From assembly GCA_049976205.1 (NCBI GenBank), contig JBMFIR010000013.1:1-37310 (forward strand): a stretch of DNA of 37,310 nucleotides. Reading direction: 5' to 3'. The first letter of the stretch is position 1, and each line of letters starts with the position of its first letter. Shown in pieces: positions 1 through 8,451 of the stretch. The stretch is from WYEN01 sp049976205 (GTDB lineage: Archaea > Thermoproteota > Thermoprotei_A > Sulfolobales > AG1). A program made the translations under genes and the position numbers. A model generated the notes under the pieces. It had not been told where the DNA came from and searched no databases. It worked only from the letters and a program-made list of their open reading frames with translations.

Positions 1-43
1 CATCACCCAGACGGCTCACTAATAAACATAAACAAAACCAGAG

Positions 44-51
44 CTTATAAA
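44..51 (-). promoter_or_regulatory. TATA box for a minus-strand gene leaving the window at the left
   Basis: On the minus strand TTTATAAG (51 to 44) sits about 26 nt before position 21. It is followed by CTGGGTG and an ATG at 3-1. It lies immediately beyond the point where homoserine kinase homology stops, so a different transcription unit appears to begin there. Confidence 0.3.
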
Positions 52-66
52 CCTTACGTTCCATTA

Positions 67-390
67 TCAACAATGAAACAGCCCGGAGCTTCCGAGACCT
101 CTTGAAACCGGTATATTCTTTCTCAGTCTTATCTTAATAGATCCACTTCCACACGAATTGTGAAATAGCTCTGCAATTCTATAAATAATATTGTTCTTAA
201 CAGGAATATCGATTCCCTCACTAAAGAATAATAAATCATCTCCTTCGCTTGTAAACTCTATCTCGATGAGATCAAGAGGACTATCAAGTGCCACAGCTAG
301 TACATCGAAGCCAGGACCAAAATTAGCTATTGTTGCAGATGCCTCAACGTATACCTTAGCGTTTCTATTAAATCTTTTTTCTCTGCACAT
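67..390 (-). pseudogene. thrB: homoserine kinase, N-terminal fragment only
   Basis: This is the first third of a GHMP-family homoserine kinase, the enzyme that phosphorylates homoserine on the way to threonine. The N-terminal strand and loop (VEASATIANFGPGFDVLAVA, about residues 15-34) and the ATP-binding loop PVSRGLGSSG (residues 94-103) are clear. Homology stops right after GLGSSG, near position 82, and the frame closes four codons later; an intact homoserine kinase is about 300 residues. The remaining two thirds are not found in any frame in positions 1-81, which instead resemble a promoter for another minus-strand gene. The fragment is therefore a deletion or rearrangement relic, or an assembly join. 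The start is ATG at 390, without a strong Shine-Dalgarno. Confidence 0.75.
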
Positions 391-443
391 TTCTTCTCTA
401 GAAATTCTCTGAATTCTTCTCTTGTGTTTACAGGAGATATCAT
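327..443 (-). CDS. possible 38-aa leader ORF ahead of the homoserine kinase fragment
   Basis: A short frame starts with ATG at 443, has GAGGT about 9 nt upstream and lies downstream of a TATA-like CTTAAAAAC near 485-493. It reads MISPVNTREEFREFLEKK and continues into the homoserine kinase region in a different frame, ending with TAG at 327. Its first 18 codons use codons typical of the neighbours (GAA, AGA, CTA). I do not recognise a family. It could be a small translated leader, the remnant of an earlier gene, or chance in AG-rich DNA. Confidence 0.2.
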   Translation of the reverse strand: MISPVNTREEFREFLEKKCAEKKDLIETLRYTLRHLQQ

Positions 444-600
444 CTCTATAGTACCTCTAGCCTCTTTCAAAAATATATGAGTTTTTAAGCTTTACGCTAT
501 CCTCTTACCGTAAAGAGATCAAATAAAATGTACAATTAGAATCTTCACTTCGATAAACTAAAAAAATAAGTATTGTTTTTAGATCCCTCTGGCTAATGTT

Positions 601-2193
601 TTATTTTGCAAATATCTCCTCTACATCTCTTGATACATATCCTTTTAATAAAGATCCTTTTAGTCTACTCTGATACTTTGGTATTACCCAGAGAACCATT
701 AGTGGAACGTATATTATTCCTGAGGCTATGAAGGAGAATATCCACGCGTTAGGGAAGATAATGCTTTGCCACGGGTTATAGGGTTCTGGAACATAGATCA
801 GTAGTGAGACTACTAGGAAAGTTATTAGTGCTGCTGGATTTATACCTTTCCAGTATCTATAGATCCCGTTGCTCATGTATATATCTGGCAGATCTAGTTT
901 GAATCTTCTTATGACTACATAGTCGAATATTATGATCCCTTCTACACTACCTAGCAATCCGCCATATGTTAGTAGCCACCCGAATAAATAGCTGTATGCA
1001 TTCCCGTAATATGTCCATGCGCCTAAAAGTATTGATATCACTACTACTATTAATGATCCTTTGAACCATGATAGTTTCTTAGGAAACACATTAGCTATAT
1101 CATAGGCAGGGCCAACTGCATTAGCGAAGACATTGACTAAGAATGTAGATAGTATAAAGACTAAGAGAACGAATACGCTACCTGGACTACTCATGTATAG
1201 AGAGACTAGTATTATAGGATCCCATATAGGTGCTCCATAAAGGATCTTAGATGCTGCAGTTGTCATAACTGCGAACATTGCTAGACCACCCATTAGGAAT
1301 GGCATTGGAACCTGGCCAAATGCTTGAGCCCACTGACTCCTAGCAAATCTAGTGTAATCAGGCATTGTCAAAGCCATCGTAGCCCAGAAAGCGATATTGG
1401 CGTTTAAGAATGCTAGAAGAGATAATGTATCAGCTTTTCTCTCGGGAGCTAGAACGAATACATTTACGCTCCAATTAACTTGATTCATGAAATATACCCA
1501 TGTGTATATGTAGCCTATCAACACTATAGGACCTCCTAACCTAGCTAGCCATTTCAGAACTGGCTGAGCCTTTATTACTGGTGAGAAGTAGAAGACTAAT
1601 ATCTGAGCAATAACTACTATCGCAAATGTTATCCAGAAGATCTCTGGAAAAGTCTTACTGAACATGAATGGATACTCGAGTGGATATTTCTGGACGAGTT
1701 CTCTAAGAAGCTCTGTTTTGCTTGAGGCTATTGTGTAGATCCCTACGGCTGCCTCAGTAATAATGTACGTCTCAATACCCCACCAACCAGCTCCTATTAT
1801 TGCTCTTAGGATAGAGGGTAGATTAGCACCGTATATACCCCATCTAGTTCTCGTGAGCTGCGGCTCTGCTATACCGTATCTAGCTCCTCCGTGAGACTGT
1901 ATGATCATTGGTATTAGAACAATGAGGTTTCCGAGAAAAACCATTGCTACAGACATTATGGGGTCTAATCCATAGAATATACCTACACTAGCCAAGGTCC
2001 AGCTAGGTATTATAAAAACCATTGAGACCCATATCCAGAAAAATGTTGCTGCCCCCCAGGTTCTCTTCTCTATCGGTGTAGGATGAATATCTATGTTCCA
2101 GAGGTAATGTTCATCTCTGAATTCTTTGAGGAGTTCTATTTGCCCTCTAACTATGTCTAATCTAATAAGGCTGTTTTCACGATACCTTTTCAC
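601..2193 (-). CDS. NCS1-family nucleobase/cation symporter-type permease
   Basis: Integral membrane transporter of the NCS1 family (cytosine, purines, uracil, allantoin, thiamine, hydantoins), 530 residues with about twelve hydrophobic segments. The family-typical N-terminal stretch is visible: PSWTLASVGIFYGLDP (about residues 63-78), then SHGGARYGIAEP and GWWGIETYIITEAA, the region that lines the substrate site in family members. The substrate cannot be read from sequence; no nucleobase catabolic genes adjoin it. The start is GTG at 2193 with GAGAGG just upstream and a TATA-like AGCTTATAAGC at 2219-2232. The gene is transcribed divergently from the small gene and APC permease that follow. 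Confidence 0.88.
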   Translation of the reverse strand: MKRYRENSLIRLDIVRGQIELLKEFRDEHYLWNIDIHPTPIEKRTWGAATFFWIWVSMVFIIPSWTLASVGIFYGLDPIMSVAMVFLGNLIVLIPMIIQSHGGARYGIAEPQLTRTRWGIYGANLPSILRAIIGAGWWGIETYIITEAAVGIYTIASSKTELLRELVQKYPLEYPFMFSKTFPEIFWITFAIVVIAQILVFYFSPVIKAQPVLKWLARLGGPIVLIGYIYTWVYFMNQVNWSVNVFVLAPERKADTLSLLAFLNANIAFWATMALTMPDYTRFARSQWAQAFGQVPMPFLMGGLAMFAVMTTAASKILYGAPIWDPIILVSLYMSSPGSVFVLLVFILSTFLVNVFANAVGPAYDIANVFPKKLSWFKGSLIVVVISILLGAWTYYGNAYSYLFGWLLTYGGLLGSVEGIIIFDYVVIRRFKLDLPDIYMSNGIYRYWKGINPAALITFLVVSLLIYVPEPYNPWQSIIFPNAWIFSFIASGIIYVPLMVLWVIPKYQSRLKGSLLKGYVSRDVEEIFAK

Positions 2194-2218
2194 AAAGCCT
2201 CTCTAAAAATCCTCTGGA

Positions 2219-2232
2219 AGCTTATAAGCTTT
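2219..2232 (-). promoter_or_regulatory. TATA element of the NCS1 permease gene
   Basis: The palindromic AAGCTTATAAGCTT-like element is placed about 26 nt before a transcription start near 2200, with GAGAGG and the GTG start directly after. The same CTTATAA core recurs near 47 and 10244. Confidence 0.45.
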
Positions 2233-2361
2233 AACCATTAATGAAAAATAGCTAGAAATTTAAAATATTATTTATAGCTAATAGAATCAATGCTATGAGC
2301 ATCGGGGATTGAGTACTACCGTTATTTACTAATTTCTATATGATATATAGGGAGGTAGCTA

Positions 2362-2604
2362 ATAATCAAGGCCGAGGAATACAAGAAAGACTTTTGGTTA
2401 AGATGGTTAGAGAGTGATGAAGTGACAAGAATCGATGTGATTAGAACAATGCTTATAAGAACTCTAGCCCATAGAGAAACAGATCCTGATGTATTAGCAT
2501 ATTTGATTAACACTTATTTAGAAGATTTATTAGAGATAGCATGTAAATCATATAAGAGTGAAAAAGTGGAGAAAAAGAATTATTCCATTGATAATCATGG
2601 TTAA
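2362..2604 (+). CDS. small helical protein of unknown function, apparent ATA start
   Basis: The frame is open from 2359 to the TAA at 2604. The first canonical start is GTG at 2422, which gives 60 residues. However, a near-perfect Shine-Dalgarno, GGGAGGT at 2350-2356, lies 5 nt before ATA at 2362, and the 20 codons between ATA and GTG (reading IIKAEEYKKDFWLRWLESDE) look as protein-like as the rest. I infer an 80-residue protein beginning at ATA, or less likely at ATC 2365. It is charged and mostly helical, with no recognisable domain, signal peptide or membrane segment. It lies between two permease genes, but nothing ties it to transport. The GTG start remains possible because GAGTGAT precedes it. 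Confidence 0.5.
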   Translation: MIKAEEYKKDFWLRWLESDEVTRIDVIRTMLIRTLAHRETDPDVLAYLINTYLEDLLEIACKSYKSEKVEKKNYSIDNHG

Positions 2605-2728
2605 AAAGTATTTAATTTAACTACATCAAATTCTATCACAAATTACTGATATTAGAGTTAACTTATTAGTAGGTTGAAAATAAAAAAATTTTTACAATTC
2701 ATTCAGTACATAATAAATATGAATCAAT

Positions 2729-2740
2729 AGATATATAAAT
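2729..2740 (+). promoter_or_regulatory. TATA box of the APC permease gene
   Basis: AGATATATAAAT lies about 26 nt before a predicted start of transcription near 2761. AAGGTGA (2763-2769) follows as a strong Shine-Dalgarno 4 nt before the ATG at 2774, giving a leader of about 13 nt. Confidence 0.5.
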
Positions 2741-2773
2741 TCTTTAAGTTAAATCTTAAATGAAGGTGAATTT

Positions 2774-4393
2774 ATGAGTGAAGAAGTTATATTTGTTAGA
2801 AGAGCCTCAGGTCTTGTTAGAGAACTTGGATGGTTTGATATAGCTATATGGGCTCTTGCGACACCAGCCGCCTCTGGAATGACTTATTATGCAGTCAAGA
2901 TCCTTGGAGACCCCAGTTGCTATGGAGGTAATATAGCTCTAGCCTTCTTTATTGCAGGATTAATGTTTCTACCCCTTGTGATAGGTTTCGCGTTAATAGT
3001 GGCTTCATATCCGAGATCTGGCAGTCTCTACGTATTCGTCTCAAGAACACTTCATCCGGTACTAGGTTTCTTGCCATTCTGGTACTTCATAATTGGTGGA
3101 GGGGCAGCGATTGCATCAGGTTTTCTGCTCTTCATAGGCATTAAGGCTCTGAGTGGTCCATTGGTTGTTGCGGGATTATCAACTGGTAATAAGAGTTTCA
3201 TTGATTTAGCATCAGCTCTCACAGATCCATATAATCAATTAATTATAGCATTAATTCTGATTGTAGTGATCTGGGCTATTAACTACACGGGTATGAGAGT
3301 TATTAAGTGGGTTGTGAGAATAATTACTCTAATACCCTTAACAGTGACAATCATAGTTCTAATAGCGCTACTTACAGTAGGAGCTAATAATGGTATGAAT
3401 AGATTTGATGCAGTATATGGCTCGGGTGTTTCAGAAAAAATTATTCAAACAGCTCTCAATGAGACCGTTGCTAAAACCGCGGGCATATCCCCATTAACAC
3501 CCAATGATCTTTTGACAGGAACCTACGGGATGCTTCTATGGACACTTTGGGCGTGGACAGGTCTCGAGATAGTGACTTTTGTGGGTAGCGAGGTCAAGGA
3601 TCCTTCAAGAAGCTATTTCAGAGGCTATGCAATAGGATTCTTACTAGTTATGATACTTTATTTAGCTAATGCCTTGATACTACCATGGGTATTTAATTAT
3701 GATTTCTTAGCTTCGTACTCATATCTTAAGTATGAACATGAAGATGTTTTACGTAGTATAGTAGGAGACAAGCCTGTTCCCGACGCTTCAGTACCTTTCT
3801 ATGCATCTATAGCATTCCCAATCCCTGCTATAGCAATAACCATAGGATTAGCATATTTCCTATGGTATCTAAACACCGTCATCCCTATATGGGTTGGTGG
3901 TGTAAGAGGATTCTTTGCAATGGCATTCGACAGAATATTACCCGAGAAATTATCTGAGGTCTCAGCGAGATTTGCAGCTCCTACATGGGCTAATCATGTA
4001 ACAGCGATACTAGCTGCCTTCGGTGCTTTAATGACACTCCTAGAGAATATGGGATTTAGTGCTGCTGCAGCGCTGATCTCCTTCTTAGATTTCAGTGTCT
4101 TCCTCTTTGTTTGGCCAACTGGTTTAGCATTAATGCTTGTTCCTTGGTGGAGGCCTGAGCTATTTGATAGAATGGTGTTTCCTTCGAGGCTACTCGCCTC
4201 TGTAGTGGGAGCTATAATATTTGGGCTAGGATGGTTCTTTATGATACTGACATCATATACTGATCCAATGATTGTTTTAATAAATGTTATAGTAGGTGTG
4301 TTAGGGCTATCTGTATTCACATATATGTCTGCTGTGAATAGAAGAAGAGGCATCGATCCCTCAAAAATATATACTCAAATACCGCCTGCGTAA
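2774..4393 (+). CDS. APC-superfamily amino acid permease
   Basis: Amino acid/polyamine/organocation transporter of 539 residues with about twelve hydrophobic segments. The N-terminal helix carries the family pattern (LGWFDIAIWALATPAASG, residues 18-35), corresponding to the broken first helix that binds the amino group in APC carriers. Residues 73-88 (VASYPRSGSLYVFVSR) match the conserved segment after helix 2, and GSEVKDPSRSYFRGYA (about 272-287) matches the loop after helix 6. The substrate is unassigned. It starts with ATG behind AAGGTGA. The next gene begins 17 nt after its stop, so cotranscription with the phosphoesterase is likely. Confidence 0.9.
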   Translation: MSEEVIFVRRASGLVRELGWFDIAIWALATPAASGMTYYAVKILGDPSCYGGNIALAFFIAGLMFLPLVIGFALIVASYPRSGSLYVFVSRTLHPVLGFLPFWYFIIGGGAAIASGFLLFIGIKALSGPLVVAGLSTGNKSFIDLASALTDPYNQLIIALILIVVIWAINYTGMRVIKWVVRIITLIPLTVTIIVLIALLTVGANNGMNRFDAVYGSGVSEKIIQTALNETVAKTAGISPLTPNDLLTGTYGMLLWTLWAWTGLEIVTFVGSEVKDPSRSYFRGYAIGFLLVMILYLANALILPWVFNYDFLASYSYLKYEHEDVLRSIVGDKPVPDASVPFYASIAFPIPAIAITIGLAYFLWYLNTVIPIWVGGVRGFFAMAFDRILPEKLSEVSARFAAPTWANHVTAILAAFGALMTLLENMGFSAAAALISFLDFSVFLFVWPTGLALMLVPWWRPELFDRMVFPSRLLASVVGAIIFGLGWFFMILTSYTDPMIVLINVIVGVLGLSVFTYMSAVNRRRGIDPSKIYTQIPPA

Positions 4394-4409
4394 CTAGAGA
4401 GTGTTTTAA

Positions 4410-5363
4410 ATGGTTCTAAGAATTTTTTTCTCGGTAGACGTGCATGGATCAACTCTTGTGTGGAGAAAATGGCTTAGAGCCGTTGAGATGTATAATGCTA
4501 ACGCATTGATTCTAGCTGGGGATTTGACTGGTAAGGTTCTGGTACCAATAATCAAGAGAAAAGATGATTTCTACACTGCTAAGTACTTCGGTAGAGTATG
4601 GGAATTAAGAGGAGAAGAAGAAGTTAAGAGATTCGAGGAAAAACTCGAGGGAGCGGGAGCATACTTTATTCGTGTTGATGAGAAGGAGCTTGAGGAATTA
4701 AAGAATTCTCCTGAGAAGGTTAATAGGATCATTATTGAGAAAATGATTGAGAGATTAAGAAACTGGCTTGAGCTACTTGTTAATAAAGTCAATACAAAGG
4801 AGATAATAACTGTTGTGATGCCCGGTAACGATGATGAGTACGTGATTGATGAGGTAATTAAGGAATATAGTGATAGAGGGGTTATTTACCCAATTGATAG
4901 AGTTATTGAACTGAAAGGTGTGGAGATGATCTCGTGTCCATATGTGAATCCTACGCCTTGGAATACTCCTAGGGAAATGAAAGAAAATGACCTAGAGAAG
5001 TACTTGGAGAAACAAATATCGAAATTAAAAGATCCCTCAAAATCAATATTCAATATTCATCCACCACCATATAACACTCATCTGGATCTAGCCCCAAAAT
5101 TAACTAAGGATCTCAAACCAGTAGTTATTGCTGGCGCGGTCCAGTATGAGCATGTGGGTAGCAAAGCCGTCAGAAAAGTAATTGAGAAATATCAGCCTTT
5201 AATAGGGTTGCATGGACACATACATGAATCGGGGGGCATGGACAAGATCGGTAAAACAGTTGTTGTTAACCCAGGTAGTGAGTACAGCGAAGGAGTGCTT
5301 AAGGGATATATAATAGAGATTGATCAGAGTAAACTAATTAATTACTGGAAGGTAGAGGGTTAG
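4410..5363 (+). CDS. calcineurin-like metallophosphoesterase
   Basis: Two-metal phosphoesterase of 317 residues with all core motifs: D-x-H in FSVDVHGS (about residues 8-15), GDL in LILAGDLTGK (about 33-42), GNDD in MPGNDDEY, and the C-terminal GLHGHIHES that supplies the last metal ligands. A long charged helical insertion (about residues 60-125) separates the second and third motifs. It resembles the predicted phosphoesterases of COG2129 rather than Mre11 nucleases. The substrate is unknown. Only one nucleotide separates it from the following nucleotidyltransferase gene, so the two products are probably made together. Confidence 0.88.
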   Translation: MVLRIFFSVDVHGSTLVWRKWLRAVEMYNANALILAGDLTGKVLVPIIKRKDDFYTAKYFGRVWELRGEEEVKRFEEKLEGAGAYFIRVDEKELEELKNSPEKVNRIIIEKMIERLRNWLELLVNKVNTKEIITVVMPGNDDEYVIDEVIKEYSDRGVIYPIDRVIELKGVEMISCPYVNPTPWNTPREMKENDLEKYLEKQISKLKDPSKSIFNIHPPPYNTHLDLAPKLTKDLKPVVIAGAVQYEHVGSKAVRKVIEKYQPLIGLHGHIHESGGMDKIGKTVVVNPGSEYSEGVLKGYIIEIDQSKLINYWKVEG

Positions 5364-5364
5364 T

Positions 5365-6201
5365 ATGAGCCTGAGTAAGAAAGTATCTCTAGGTAAAGAT
5401 GAATTCATTAAAGAAGCAGTAGAGATCGTGGAGAAAGCTCAGAGAAAAAATATTTTCTTGAGGATCCTAGGTGCAGTAGCAATATATATCCACTCCATGG
5501 ATAAGCTTGATGCGCTGAGGATATATGATCAATTAAAGAGATTTGAGAGTGAAGATACTTTATTCACTGATCTTGATTTGATTGGTTATAGTAAGCAGAG
5601 AAAAGATATAATTGATTTCTTCGAAAAAGAACTAAGATTCAAAACAGATCCTTATGTCAAGGCTTTATTTGGTGCGAAGAGACTAGTTTATTATCACCCT
5701 AATGACTATTATCACGCAGATATATTCTTTGACAAACTAGAATTCAGCCATGATATTTTCTTCGGAGATAGACCTGGTAGAGGAAGACTTGAGTTAGACT
5801 TTCCCACAATTTCTCTAGCAGATCTTGTATTAGAGAAACTTCAAATTCATCAAATAAATAGAAAAGATCTTGTTGATCTAGAAGTTCTCTTCTACGGACA
5901 CAAATTATGTAGCGAATCTAACGAAAAGAAAGATTGTATAGACGATGACTACATAGCTACAGTATTATCTAATGATTGGGGTTTTTGGTATGATGCACAA
6001 ATAAATCTTGAAAAATTAACTTATTTCATAAGAAATCACACATCCACAATAGGCGAAGATAAAGGTATGAGAATTATTGAGAGAATAAATAAATTAAAGA
6101 AAATAGTTGACGAAAAACCTAAGAGTAAGGAGTGGATCAAGAGATCAAAGATCGGAGTTTCAAAACCCTGGTATAGAGAGGTCGAAGAAATAGAGAGATA
6201 G
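5365..6201 (+). CDS. polymerase-beta-fold nucleotidyltransferase (AbiEii/DUF1814-like)
   Basis: A 278-residue protein of the minimal nucleotidyltransferase superfamily. LGAVAIYIH (about residues 35-43) corresponds to the G-[GS] loop. FTDLDLIGY (about 71-79) holds the D-x-D metal-binding carboxylates, and HADIFFDKLEF probably gives the third acidic residue. The segment SLADLVLEKLQIH...RKDLVDLEVLF matches the helical block following the catalytic domain in AbiEii-type proteins. Family members transfer nucleotides to RNA or protein, and some are toxins; no target can be read here. The usual AbiEi winged-helix partner is absent; the neighbour is the phosphoesterase. The Shine-Dalgarno GAGGGT overlaps the upstream stop. 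Confidence 0.7.
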   Translation: MSLSKKVSLGKDEFIKEAVEIVEKAQRKNIFLRILGAVAIYIHSMDKLDALRIYDQLKRFESEDTLFTDLDLIGYSKQRKDIIDFFEKELRFKTDPYVKALFGAKRLVYYHPNDYYHADIFFDKLEFSHDIFFGDRPGRGRLELDFPTISLADLVLEKLQIHQINRKDLVDLEVLFYGHKLCSESNEKKDCIDDDYIATVLSNDWGFWYDAQINLEKLTYFIRNHTSTIGEDKGMRIIERINKLKKIVDEKPKSKEWIKRSKIGVSKPWYREVEEIER

Positions 6202-6297
6202 TGCATATTTATAACTGAATACCTAGATCTAGACTTTAGTTAACAAACAATATTTATTTTTATCATTGAAATTCTTTTTTGGTGTATTAATATAACT

Positions 6298-7245
6298 TTG
6301 CCACTTAGAGAAGTGATGAAACTAATTATTGATAATATGAGGAAGACTGGAAATCCTGTGGGTGTGAAACCTGATAGATGTACTTATTGGGCAAAAGATC
6401 TAAGTATTCCAAAGGGAGGAAGCAGTATCATATATACCTCATGTATGTATCAAATGGCTCCTTTCATAAAGGTTCTTGTTGAACAACTTGAGAAAAGTGA
6501 GCATACAGGTCTTTCATCTGCTGCCATGAAAATAGGCTCTTTTTTCACAAGATTCATAGATCTGTATAGTGTACTTAAACCCCCTGAAGCAGAAATTATG
6601 AGAAGCTCCTTAATTATTAGAAACATATATGAAACATTGAAAAAAATTGATTCTTCAATAGGCTACTTACACGAAGATGAACCCTATAGTGGTGCACTTC
6701 TACATGAACTAGGCCTCGAAGAATACTTCATTGATCATATTAAAAAAGTTGTGGAGATTTTTAAGAGATACAATGTTAAGAAAATATATACTATTGATCC
6801 CCATACACATCATGTTTTAAAGAATGTATATCCTATCTACGTGGATAATTTTGATTTTGAAATTATTCATTATCTAGAGGTTCTCTCTAATAATCTAGAA
6901 ATAGTTAAAAAATCTATAAACGAAGAGAAGGAATACGTTATACATGATCCTTGTTTACTTGCTAGATACTCTAATATAATAGATCAACCAAGAGCTATTT
7001 TGAATAAATTAGGTGTGAAATATAGAGAACACTTAAGGAGTAAGAGTAGAACTAGATGCTGCGGAGGCCCCATTGAGTCTATTGCGCCATCTATATCTGG
7101 TTACATGGCTAGATATAGGTTGGAGGAGCTTTCAAAGATCTCTGATAAAATTATTGTTATGTGCCCAATCTGTTACGTGAGTCTCAGTAGAGTGGCTGAT
7201 AAATACAATATTTCTATCAAAGATCTTGCTGAGTTTCTGAGGTGA
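6298..7245 (+). CDS. CCG-domain iron-sulfur protein (HdrB/GlcF C-terminal-like)
   Basis: 315 residues with the cysteine-rich CCG fold that binds special [4Fe-4S] clusters in heterodisulfide reductase B and in GlcF/LutA subunits. The C-terminal repeat is complete: HDPC (about residue 220), RCCGGP (about 259-264) and MCPICY (about 289-294). In the N-terminal repeat only YTSCMY keeps a cysteine; the CCG position reads PYSGA and the CxxC position reads DPHTHH, so one cluster site appears lost. It has no ferredoxin domain of its own; the LUD/ferredoxin gene starts 9 nt after its stop. It starts with TTG. Likely role: the electron-handling part of a 2-hydroxy-acid dehydrogenase assembly. Confidence 0.8.
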   Translation: MPLREVMKLIIDNMRKTGNPVGVKPDRCTYWAKDLSIPKGGSSIIYTSCMYQMAPFIKVLVEQLEKSEHTGLSSAAMKIGSFFTRFIDLYSVLKPPEAEIMRSSLIIRNIYETLKKIDSSIGYLHEDEPYSGALLHELGLEEYFIDHIKKVVEIFKRYNVKKIYTIDPHTHHVLKNVYPIYVDNFDFEIIHYLEVLSNNLEIVKKSINEEKEYVIHDPCLLARYSNIIDQPRAILNKLGVKYREHLRSKSRTRCCGGPIESIAPSISGYMARYRLEELSKISDKIIVMCPICYVSLSRVADKYNISIKDLAEFLR

Positions 7246-7254
7246 TCTAACTTA

Positions 7255-8451
7255 ATGATTAGAGACATAGAAAAAGAATTATATAAGGTATTAAGAAACG
7301 AGGCTACTAGACACCAAATCAATAGAATAGCTACCGAGTCTTCTGATAAGATCTGGGATCTCCTTAAGCAATACCCACATATCACAAGAATCGCTGAGGA
7401 AGTAAGAAAAATTAAGGAAGAAAGCTTGGAGAAACTAGAAGAATTAATCGAAGAAGCAAAACTAAATATTGAGAAGAATAAAGGTGCAGTGTATTTTGCC
7501 AGAGATGCTGAGGAGGCTAGAAGAATTATTGCTGATATAATAGGTTCTGATAAAATCATTATAAAAGCTAAGAGCATGGCTACTGAAGAGATCGAATTAA
7601 ATGAATACTTAGAGAAATTAGGTAAAGAAGTTTGGGAAACAGATCTCGGCATGTTCCTAGTACAGATCCTTGAAGAAAGACCTTCGCACCCAATTGCTCC
7701 AGCAATACATCTCACTAAGGAGATGATCATTGAAGGCCTCAGGAAAATAGGCATAAAACTATCTATTGATTCATCACCCGAGGAGATTGCTTTAGCTGTA
7801 AGAGAATTTCTTAGAAAGAAAATATTCTCTGCAGATGTAGGTGTATCAGGAGCTAACGCTCTAGCCGCAGACACAGGATCTATTATACTTGTTGAAAACG
7901 AGAGTAATATAAGACTTGTAACATCTGTACCTAAGAAACACATAGCCTTGGTACCTGTGGATAAGATCGTCCCTACCTTAGAAGACGCTTTTAAAGTAGC
8001 TATTGTTCAGGCAGCTTACGATGGTTTATATCCTCCTACATACATTAGTGTTATAACAGGCCCCTCATCGACAGCTGATATAGAGCATAAAAGAGTCTAT
8101 GGAGCACAAGGACCAAAAGAGCTTCACGTTATTTTACTAGATAATGGCAGACTCAAGGGAGCACGAGATCAGGATTTTAAGCAAATCCTTAGATGCATTA
8201 GATGTGGGAGATGCGTCTTTGAGTGCCCTATTTATCAAACAATAGGGTATGGATATGGGTACAAGAATTTTAATGGTCCAATGGGTGTTGTTTGGCTATA
8301 TGTACTAGGTTATAGAGAAGAGGCAGGTTATTTAAGCACTTTATGCACACATGCTGGGAATTGCAAAGAAGTGTGTCCTGTGAAAATAGATCTTCCATCT
8401 CTTATTACTAAGATAAAAAATGAGTATATCAAGAAAATTGTTTCAGGATAG
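7255..8451 (+). CDS. LUD-domain iron-sulfur protein, LutB-like
   Basis: 398 residues. The LUD domain (about 60-290) has the LutB signatures AKSMATEEIELNEYLEKLG and ERPSHPIAPAIHLTKEMI, and the GADTGSIILVENE-type segment (here AADTGSIILVENESN). The C-terminal ferredoxin region has a full first motif, CIRCGRCVFECP, and a second motif CTHAGNCKEVCP in which the second cysteine is alanine. That site could carry a [3Fe-4S] cluster, as in seven-iron ferredoxins. LutB takes part in lactate oxidation in bacteria. The protein is shorter than usual LutB and lacks its C-terminal extension. It overlaps the convergent small ferredoxin gene by 23 bp. Confidence 0.85.
   Translation: MIRDIEKELYKVLRNEATRHQINRIATESSDKIWDLLKQYPHITRIAEEVRKIKEESLEKLEELIEEAKLNIEKNKGAVYFARDAEEARRIIADIIGSDKIIIKAKSMATEEIELNEYLEKLGKEVWETDLGMFLVQILEERPSHPIAPAIHLTKEMIIEGLRKIGIKLSIDSSPEEIALAVREFLRKKIFSADVGVSGANALAADTGSIILVENESNIRLVTSVPKKHIALVPVDKIVPTLEDAFKVAIVQAAYDGLYPPTYISVITGPSSTADIEHKRVYGAQGPKELHVILLDNGRLKGARDQDFKQILRCIRCGRCVFECPIYQTIGYGYGYKNFNGPMGVVWLYVLGYREEAGYLSTLCTHAGNCKEVCPVKIDLPSLITKIKNEYIKKIVSG

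Noticed and set aside
2280..2360. Possible box C/D small RNA in the NCS1-small gene interval
   Set aside because: ATGAGC-like and TGAG-like pieces occur, but no ordered C, D', C', D set with proper spacing could be found.
5365..6201. AbiE-type toxin-antitoxin system
   Set aside because: The nucleotidyltransferase resembles AbiEii, but no AbiEi-like winged-helix antitoxin gene adjoins it, so the named system is not supported.
7173..7943. A 256-residue open frame on the minus strand
   Set aside because: It lies opposite the LUD-domain gene, is full of serine and leucine as expected for an antisense shadow of this codon usage, and has no recognisable domain.
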